Shown here piece after piece: positions 19,412 through 23,844 of a DNA stretch of 23,844 nucleotides. The first letter of the stretch is position 1. Each line of letters opens with the position of its first letter. Below the pieces are notes generated by a model, which saw nothing but the letters and a program-made list of their open reading frames with translations, had not been told where the DNA came from and made no database searches. This DNA is from a virus, in the IMG/VR virus record IMGVR_UViG_3300021376_000357, positions 1-23,844 of that record. One strand, 5' to 3'. The position numbers and the translations under genes are program-made.

Positions 19412-20386
19412 TCAATATGATCCGCCGTCAATTTCCACTCCATCAATTGTTCCACCAGTAATCGCCACGTTACTTGCGGCCTGAGTGGCCATTGTGCCAA
19501 GCCCTAGTGTGGTGCGAGCAGCCGAGGCATCGGCGTCATCGATTAAAGAACGACCATATGCAGATAAATCCGTGGTAGATGCAGTTGTTGCGCTATCAAA
19601 AAATGGCAGCTTATTGGCCGCTTGTGTAAGTGCCGCAAGATCAGCAAGAATATCGCTATAAGCTTGTACGTTAGAGCCAATGGCAAGGCCCAAATTACTG
19701 CGAGCATCACCTGCTGAAGTTGCGCCAGTGCCCCCATGTCCCAGGCCAATGGCAGTGCCCTGCCAAACGCCAGTGCTAATCGTGCCCAAACTTGTCAGGC
19801 TAGAAGAGACAACGGCAGAACCAAGGCCAGAGCTAGTTAAAACAGTAGTATTGTTAATTTTGTAAGCCTTACCACTGGCTAAATCAAGATGCTCACTACT
19901 TGTCCAACAATCAGACGCATCCACCCAATTAAATGTTTTATCAGTGGTGCCTTTCAGCGTGATGCCACCACCATCAGCCGTAACATCAGTGGGGGTTGCA
20001 ACGCTGCCAAGTTCAAGATTTTTATCGTCAACAGTAACAGTGGTGCTATTAACAGTAGTAGTGGTGCCATTAACAGTCAGGTCGCCGCCAATAATAACAT
20101 TGCCTGTAGTGGTGAGGCCGCTAACAGTGGTAAAAGCAACCGTGCCTGTAAATGTTTTATTACCTGTGATTGTTTGATTACCGCTTAAACTAACAAACGC
20201 ACCATCGCCACCAATCGCAACAACTTGCGTGGCAGTACCACCAGCCCCACCAGTGCCATAACCGTAATAAAGAATACCATTTCCTGCATCACTTTCGTTA
20301 TAAGCAAGTTCTGCATTGGCCAGACTTGACGGGGCACCAGTGCTACCACCACTGGCACGGCGCTTAATGCGAATGGTATTGGCCAC
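19412..20386 (-). CDS. Tail fibre protein (324 aa)
   Basis: Begins TIRIKRRASGGSTGAP (GTG start), the N-terminus seen in many cyanophage fibre proteins. A long Thr/Ser/Gly/Val beta-repeat region follows (TGNKTFTGTV, DLTVNGTTTTVNSTTVTVDD) and then the GLGHGGTGATSAGDARSN segment typical of cyanophage fibres near the C-terminal part. It ends with ITGGTIDGVEIDGG. Fibres bind host surface structures. It overlaps the end of the upstream fibre-like gene (TAGTG), so the genes are coupled. Confidence 0.9.
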   Translation of the reverse strand: MANTIRIKRRASGGSTGAPSSLANAELAYNESDAGNGILYYGYGTGGAGGTATQVVAIGGDGAFVSLSGNQTITGNKTFTGTVAFTTVSGLTTTGNVIIGGDLTVNGTTTTVNSTTVTVDDKNLELGSVATPTDVTADGGGITLKGTTDKTFNWVDASDCWTSSEHLDLASGKAYKINNTTVLTSSGLGSAVVSSSLTSLGTISTGVWQGTAIGLGHGGTGATSAGDARSNLGLAIGSNVQAYSDILADLAALTQAANKLPFFDSATTASTTDLSAYGRSLIDDADASAARTTLGLGTMATQAASNVAITGGTIDGVEIDGGSY

Positions 20387-20796
20387 TAGAAATTGCCCCC
20401 GTCAGTTAATGAAATGAAAGTGAAAGAAGAATTTGCCACAAACTTTTGGCTTCCTCCATCATAAACAAGAACGCTTCCGTCTATTTTGCTTCCAATGTTT
20501 ACATCAGAAAGATCATTCAACGTTAATGTTTTCCATTGCGTGTCATAATTAGCATTGCTCGTTTTTGCCAACACTTGACCAGTGGTGCCACCTGGAATAA
20601 TGCCCGGTCCGGGCACTCCCTGAGGGCCATTGCCAAAAAATTCAAGCACCACTTCTGCGGCTTGTTCAACAATAACCGCAGGACTTGCGCTAGCACTAAC
20701 AACAATGTTGTTCTCCTCTTCATTAATAATGATGGAAGAGGAGGATTGTTGAATGAGGTCAAGAATAGTAGTAGATTCTTGAACAATGACTGTCAT
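20386..20796 (-). CDS. Tail fibre or baseplate connector with collagen-like segment (136 aa)
   Basis: An N-terminal Ser/Ile/Glu-rich segment, then FGNGPQGVPGPGIIPGG, a short collagen-like Gly-X-Y stretch, followed by TTGQVLAKTSNANYDTQW. The pattern GGT-x-GQ-x-x-x-K-x-S-x-x-x-YD-x-x-W also occurs in the gene at 21178-21849, which shows shared ancestry. The C-terminal part (LSDVNIGSKIDGSVLVYDGG) is a small fibre repeat. It probably links the fibre to the baseplate protein upstream, with which it overlaps by four bases. Confidence 0.85.
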   Translation of the reverse strand: MTVIVQESTTILDLIQQSSSSIIINEEENNIVVSASASPAVIVEQAAEVVLEFFGNGPQGVPGPGIIPGGTTGQVLAKTSNANYDTQWKTLTLNDLSDVNIGSKIDGSVLVYDGGSQKFVANSSFTFISLTDGGNF

Positions 20797-21131
20797 TGAA
20801 AACTAAGCCCTCGATTAACATATGCATTTCCCTCTATTAAATAATAAACGTCATTGTCTGGTTCTGTAATCAAAATATCATACTGGCCTTGCTCGGTAAG
20901 ACCGCTTGTTCCCGATGCTTCTAAGCGAATTTTAAAAACACCGCTAACTTGACTGACATAAGACGCGGTAAAATCTGCAAGCTTGCTAGTGCCAAGCCTA
21001 TTATAAAGCTTGCTAACAATGGTATAGCCGCTCATATTAACTGGCACGCCAGAATCATCTTTATATTGCACCTGCAGCTCAAACGTGGCGCCCTGGTAAA
21101 TAGTAATATCGTGTTTACCCGGCGTAATCAT
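20793..21131 (-). CDS. BppU-like/tail-fibre N-terminal-domain protein, copy 1 (112 aa)
   Basis: A small beta-sandwich protein: HDITIYQGATFELQVQYKDD, then VNMSGYTIVSKL, then a C-terminal part with LTEQGQYDILITEP and VYYLIEGNAYVNRG. The order of strands and the 'YQG.T' opening match the BppU-like upper-baseplate domain of siphophages and its cyanophage relatives. A diverged copy lies upstream at 21852-22193 (MYYPATYNIVVLQNSTYRMQ). It is the first gene after a promoter candidate at 21148-21175 and overlaps the next gene by four bases. Confidence 0.85.
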   Translation of the reverse strand: MITPGKHDITIYQGATFELQVQYKDDSGVPVNMSGYTIVSKLYNRLGTSKLADFTASYVSQVSGVFKIRLEASGTSGLTEQGQYDILITEPDNDVYYLIEGNAYVNRGLSFQ

Positions 21132-21147
21132 GATCGTGTTTTCTTTT

Positions 21148-21175
21148 ATGTTAGTACAGCGGTAAAGTCTTTCAA
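21148..21175 (-). promoter_or_regulatory. Promoter candidate before the second fibre module
   Basis: Minus-strand TTGAAA (21175-21170), a 16-base spacer, and TAACAT (21153-21148), about 15 bases upstream of the ATG at 21131. The -35 matches consensus at four of six positions. No Shine-Dalgarno is visible. Confidence 0.45.
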
Positions 21176-21177
21176 TA

Positions 21178-21849
21178 TTATTGCCGAATTAGCCCTAAAT
21201 TTCGTAGCGCCACAATCAATCCGCTTAATGATGCAACAGTTTCGCCTGTGTTAGCGGGGATGGCAATACCAGATGGGCAAACAACGGGAGAAGCGCCAAA
21301 GAAACCAACCGATGCACCACTGCCAAAAACCGTTACGCCACCAGAAGCAGTAATATTTCCCGAAATGGTAGGAGAAATAACAATTGGAGATGAAAGCGTA
21401 GGGCTGTTATAAATGCCACTGGTTACAGTGGCAACATTTCCCACTGTTCCAGACAGCGTAATATTAAAAATAGTGCCATCTTCAAACGTGGAATTATCAA
21501 TGGTGCAAGCGTCAATAATGGCATTGGAAAGAGCAGTGCCATTAGCCGCCCCCCCATTGACTGTGGCTCCATTAATAGTGGCGCCAGTAATTGTCGGAGA
21601 CAGATAAGTGCCGCCAGAAATATTGCCTAAAACAGTGGTGCCAGAAATCGTACAATTACGAAGCGTTAGCCCAGATGCCGTGGAAGTCCACGATGCGTCA
21701 TAGTCAGTAGAACTAGCCTTGATAATAATTTGGCCGACTGTGCCCCCAGAGGGCAGAGTACTCTGCCCCATTGGACCCTGCACACCGGGAATGGAAAGCC
21801 CTAAATCAACAGGCTCGCCACTAACAACAGTAAGAATAATATCTGGCAT
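21178..21849 (-). CDS. Tail fibre protein with pentapeptide-like repeats (223 aa)
   Basis: A collagen-like segment (PGVQGPMG) leads into GGTVGQIIIKASSTDYDASW, the motif shared with the gene at 20386-20796. From about residue 60 to 150 comes a run of short beta repeats with Asn/Thr/Ser (LRNCTISGTTVLGNISGG, ATINGATVNGGA, IIDACTIDNSTFEDG) that recalls pentapeptide-repeat helices. The C-terminus GFFGASPV...LRNLGLIRQ is the common trimerisation end of phage fibres. It starts two bases after the BppU-like gene stop. Confidence 0.88.
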   Translation of the reverse strand: MPDIILTVVSGEPVDLGLSIPGVQGPMGQSTLPSGGTVGQIIIKASSTDYDASWTSTASGLTLRNCTISGTTVLGNISGGTYLSPTITGATINGATVNGGAANGTALSNAIIDACTIDNSTFEDGTIFNITLSGTVGNVATVTSGIYNSPTLSSPIVISPTISGNITASGGVTVFGSGASVGFFGASPVVCPSGIAIPANTGETVASLSGLIVALRNLGLIRQ

Positions 21850-21851
21850 GA

Positions 21852-22193
21852 TCAGTTCCTAGAGCAAGTGCCTGACACCGTGCAAGTGCCCTTTAACCAA
21901 TAGTAACGATCTCCACCTGCTTGCGTAGCACTTACGTCGTAATTGTATAGCCCCACTTCTAAGCCACTAGAAACAGTGGGAGGCAATGTAAGCTGAAAAA
22001 TTCCACTAGCTGCATTTGTAATTGCCGGGACAAAACTTGCAACAATTTGCCCATCAATTGCCCCACAAATATCACTATCAATCGTATAGCCAGAAAGATT
22101 AATGGGAGTGCCGCCGCTTTGCGTTGCAGTAATTTGCATCCGATAAGTGGAATTCTGCAGCACCACTATGTTGTAAGTGGCGGGATAATACAT
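21852..22193 (-). CDS. BppU-like/tail-fibre N-terminal-domain protein, copy 2 (113 aa)
   Basis: Same design as the gene at 20793-21131: an N-terminal strand region, then GGTPINLSGYTIDSDI aligned with GVPVNMSGYTIVSKL, then a hydrophobic strand (GIFQLTLPP), and a C-terminal VGLYNYDVSATQAGGDRYYWLKG. It is first in the leftward fibre operon and has a promoter candidate just upstream. It probably joins a fibre to the baseplate. Confidence 0.85.
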   Translation of the reverse strand: MYYPATYNIVVLQNSTYRMQITATQSGGTPINLSGYTIDSDICGAIDGQIVASFVPAITNAASGIFQLTLPPTVSSGLEVGLYNYDVSATQAGGDRYYWLKGTCTVSGTCSRN

Positions 22194-22216
22194 TTCCGCT
22201 TGGCCTGTTTTGTTTT

Positions 22217-22243
22217 ATTATAGCCCCGCATTGTTTCTATCAA
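22217..22243 (-). promoter_or_regulatory. Promoter candidate of the tail-fibre operon
   Basis: A perfect TATAAT on the minus strand (22222-22217) with TTGATA 15 bases upstream (22243-22238), 23 bases before the ATG at 22193. It lies right after the terminator at 22242-22270, so the fibre operon is transcribed separately from the two virion-type genes. The spacing is two bases short of ideal. Confidence 0.6.
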
Positions 22244-22270
22244 AAAAAAAGAGGCCCATTTGGGCCTCTT
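22242..22270 (-). terminator. Rho-independent terminator after the small basic gene
   Basis: A 9-bp stem AAGAGGCCC/GGGCCTCTT with a four-base loop at 22249-22270, followed on the minus strand by nine T. It lies two bases after the stop of the 45-residue gene and is one of the strongest terminators in the window. Confidence 0.92.
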
Positions 22271-22272
22271 AC

Positions 22273-22410
22273 TTATTTACCTTGACCGCGCAATTGTTTG
22301 CGACCATGGTTTGGTTTGCTGTTTTTGCCATGACCCTGGCGAGTGCGCTTGGGCTTGCTGACAATAATGCGCTTGGAGGACGAAGCTCCAAGTTTGCTTT
22401 TGACGGCCAA
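22273..22410 (-). CDS. Small basic phage protein (45 aa, TTG start)
   Basis: Lysine/arginine-rich protein: AVKSKLGASSSKRIIVSK followed by PKRTRQGHGKNSKPNHGR. The KRTRQG-G-x-x-SKP stretch recurs in short cyanophage and other phage proteins, probably nucleic-acid-binding or virion-associated; I recall the pattern, not a function. It has no ATG. The only usable start after the upstream stop (22434) is TTG 22410, 23 bases on. The terminator two bases after its stop strongly supports the frame. Confidence 0.75.
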   Translation of the reverse strand: MAVKSKLGASSSKRIIVSKPKRTRQGHGKNSKPNHGRKQLRGQGK

Positions 22411-22433
22411 TGGAGGGCAGCGAAAGAAGAATA

Positions 22434-22757
22434 CTAACTAGCCCAGGGCACACCAGCACCTTTAGTGGGAGCTTTTTGCTCATCAATTTGAGCCTGTAGG
22501 GCAGCTTCCACTTCTGCTTTTTTCTCTTCACCAAGCTTGTCGAGCAGCCAGCCCACTACAATTTCTTTAGTGAGATTGCCATAAGGAATGGCATCGTCCT
22601 CTTCGGGCGGTTCAAGCCCAAGAGATCCATACGCTCCTGAACGATACGTGCCGTCAAAAGCGTCAATCGTATAATGAAGCGTGTAGACAATACCGTCTGA
22701 AAGCGTGCGTTCAAGATTGGCAATGTTCCAGGAAAATTCAGTAGCTTGAGAGGCCAT
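22434..22757 (-). CDS. Phage virion-type protein (107 aa), DUF7936-like
   Basis: Starts MASQATEFSWNIANLERTL at ATG 22757 (a TTG start at 22763 adds two residues). It has a beta-rich N-terminus (DGIVYTLHYTIDAFDGTY) and a C-terminal helical part (LTKEIVVGWLLDKLGEEKKAEVEAALQAQI) ending GAGVPWAS. The layout 'F.W.I..LER...DG.V....' plus 'LT...VV.W....L.....E..L..QI' is common in small proteins near the tail genes of marine phages, called DUF7936 from memory. A virion or tail-assembly role is likely but not certain. Confidence 0.75.
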   Translation of the reverse strand: MASQATEFSWNIANLERTLSDGIVYTLHYTIDAFDGTYRSGAYGSLGLEPPEEDDAIPYGNLTKEIVVGWLLDKLGEEKKAEVEAALQAQIDEQKAPTKGAGVPWAS

Positions 22758-22822
22758 GATCAAACAAAACGTTCTTAGTTAGTTTAAAAGACAAATGAGC
22801 AAAGGCACCTTCGGTAAACCGT

Positions 22823-23704
22823 TCACAATTCAGGCATTTCATATTCTTTCGTGCTGTTGCAATAGTGTTTAAAAATAATTTCGCTTGTATTCCCAGCCCA
22901 AGACGCCACCTGCGGCACTGGAATGCCTTCTTCAATCCAACGACTAATGGCAGTGTGACGACAGTCGTAGGGACGGTACAAATGTGTAATTAATGCAGCC
23001 TGATGAAGGGGCTGTAATTTTTTACGGAAATAGCTTTGAAAAGCAAGCCTGTCCCAGGGAAAAATAAAACGATTATCCTGTGGTAATTGCTTAAGGATTT
23101 CTTGACACTTACTGTTTAATGGCACCCAGCGGCGCTTGTTGGTTTTGGTACTGTCCTTGAGTCCGTGCGTCAGCGTGTAGTTTTGATGTACAAGAATTTT
23201 GTTGTCTTTGATGTCATCCCAAAACAGTGCTCGCACTTCCCCTGTTCGCATTCCTGTCTGAAGCATAAATTCCGCATACCAAGCCCAGTTGATGTTTTTG
23301 TAACTGAGCTTTGCTTCCAATGCAGCAAGCACAAGGCCCACTTCGTTGCGTGGAATAACAATAACCTCCTCATCCCGCTGAGGTGCTTTGGGCATTTTGA
23401 AGCTTGCCAGGGGATTCTTGTCAATGAAAGCAACATCCTCCTGTGCTGCCCAGCGGTACATTGCTTTGGTATACATGGCTACACGCCTGGAAGTAAGCAC
23501 TGGCTTTTCCCCCAAAATCCAAATCATGATCTTGCGTGCGTCTTCAAAATCTTGGATGGGGCAGCGCCCCAGCCATTTAGTGACTTGACGGTAGTCGCTG
23601 GTAAGACTTGTGGGACAGAGGGAAATGCTACGTTCGTCAACAAATGACTGCCACACACCAGAAAGTGTGGACGCAGCAAGGTCTGTGCGATAAGATAAGC
23701 CCAT
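22823..23704 (-). CDS. int: Tyrosine recombinase integrase
   Basis: Site-specific recombinase of 293 residues. The core-binding domain spans about 1-110. The catalytic domain has TGMRTGEVRAL (150-160, Arg153), the Lys region TKTNKRRWVPL (186-196), YRPYDCRHT (243-251, Arg249 with Tyr246 where the first His of HxxR is usual), ASWAGNTSE (268-276, Asn272 in the usual H/W position), and the nucleophile Tyr281 in FKHYC. The YRPYD.RHT...VGNS-type variant is typical of cyanobacterial integrases from memory. It is transcribed leftward with no stop-free extension beyond its ATG. It marks a temperate element. Confidence 0.93.
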   Translation of the reverse strand: MGLSYRTDLAASTLSGVWQSFVDERSISLCPTSLTSDYRQVTKWLGRCPIQDFEDARKIMIWILGEKPVLTSRRVAMYTKAMYRWAAQEDVAFIDKNPLASFKMPKAPQRDEEVIVIPRNEVGLVLAALEAKLSYKNINWAWYAEFMLQTGMRTGEVRALFWDDIKDNKILVHQNYTLTHGLKDSTKTNKRRWVPLNSKCQEILKQLPQDNRFIFPWDRLAFQSYFRKKLQPLHQAALITHLYRPYDCRHTAISRWIEEGIPVPQVASWAGNTSEIIFKHYCNSTKEYEMPEL

Positions 23705-23737
23705 CGGTCTAGGTACATAGATCGGTCAGGGGTCAGG
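23703..23737. repeat. Short direct repeats beside the integrase start
   Basis: ATCGGTC occurs at 23703-23709 and 23721-23727. GGTCAGG occurs twice in tandem at 23724-23730 and 23731-23737. They lie at the integrase start codon and just upstream. They could be arm-type integrase-binding sites or repressor operators. They are short and may be chance. Confidence 0.4.
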
Positions 23738-23773
23738 GTGTTGCCGCACCGCTGATCCACCTCTTTCATAGCA

Positions 23774-23823
23774 CACTACGCGACCAGCCTGCTCTTGGGG
23801 AGCACCAGGGAAACTGCGTAGTG
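23774..23823. repeat. Nested inverted repeat upstream of the integrase
   Basis: CACTACGC (23774-23781) and GCGTAGTG (23816-23823) are a perfect inverted pair. They enclose a second hairpin, TGCTC-TTGGG-GAGCA (23790-23804), flanked by CC/AGG complementary bases. It lies about 70 bases from the integrase start, where an attachment site, operator, or RNA structure would be expected. The rest of 23738-23844 shows nothing else I can identify, and the window ends 21 bases later. Confidence 0.5.
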
Positions 23824-23844
23824 ATTGGCACCACGAGCCCTGGC

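Noticed and set aside
19889-20188. Plus-strand open frames opposite the tail fibre
   Set aside because: Repetitive Thr/Val/Gly codons in the fibre keep the reverse frames open; no independent signal.
23524-23769. Minus-strand open frame overlapping the integrase start
   Set aside because: It overlaps the integrase by 181 bases in another frame, and the integrase has clear catalytic motifs.
1-23844. tRNA, CRISPR array, insertion sequence or reverse-transcriptase-based diversity element
   Set aside because: I looked for cloverleaf-like blocks, regularly spaced repeats, transposase motifs and RT motifs and saw none. This is by eye only.

Overview
This window looks like part of a temperate cyanophage or an integrated prophage of a Synechococcus/Cyanobium-type cyanobacterium. 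That is an inference from gene content. It carries a tyrosine integrase of the type common in cyanobacteria, tail-fibre proteins with the repeat style of cyanophage fibres, phage replication and recombination genes, flavin-dependent thymidylate synthase (ThyX), a Dcd-family protein and a lysis cassette. Many genes are very short and packed with ATGA overlaps, and few have a clear Shine-Dalgarno sequence. No capsid, portal or large terminase gene is visible, so the structural module lies mostly outside the window. I saw no tRNA, rRNA, CRISPR array or insertion sequence.

Layout. (1) Positions 1-10515 are almost entirely minus-strand. Reading leftward from the centre, they hold a TOPRIM-primase/RecA-like helicase fusion (8527-10515) and a string of small unknown genes (8416 down to 4731), including a 248-residue HTH protein that may be a small terminase. 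Left of these, at about 4188-4472, is a gene-free, GC-richer stretch that folds on the plus strand into a multi-helix RNA ending in a perfect rho-independent terminator. Then come an RlpA-like secreted protein, small genes including a HicA-like one, an HNH nuclease overlapping an SF2 helicase, a ParB-like HTH protein, and the start of a gene that runs off the left edge. (2) Positions 10715-19209 are mainly plus-strand. They begin with a ribbon-helix-helix protein, followed by a DUF1071-type single-strand annealing protein, a PD-(D/E)XK exonuclease, a candidate SSB-like protein, a Dcd-family protein, a small nuclease, ThyX, a DUF3310 protein, and a lysis cassette (TM/coiled-coil protein, holin candidate, glucosaminidase/YkuD fusion). 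Two minus-strand genes interrupt this block, one of them an HNH nuclease. (3) Positions 19198-23704 are minus-strand: a tail-fibre operon with a duplicated module, two small virion-type proteins, and the integrase, preceded by direct repeats and a nested inverted repeat.

How the genes fit together. The annealing protein, exonuclease, SSB-like protein and primase-helicase form a replication-recombination set. The Dcd-family protein and ThyX would make dTMP, but the Dcd protein has a cysteine where the catalytic glutamate should be. Terminators and promoters split the window into several transcription units. The most novel-looking element is the structured RNA at about 4188-4472. Its helices contain G-U pairs that work only on the plus strand, which agrees with the direction of its terminator.
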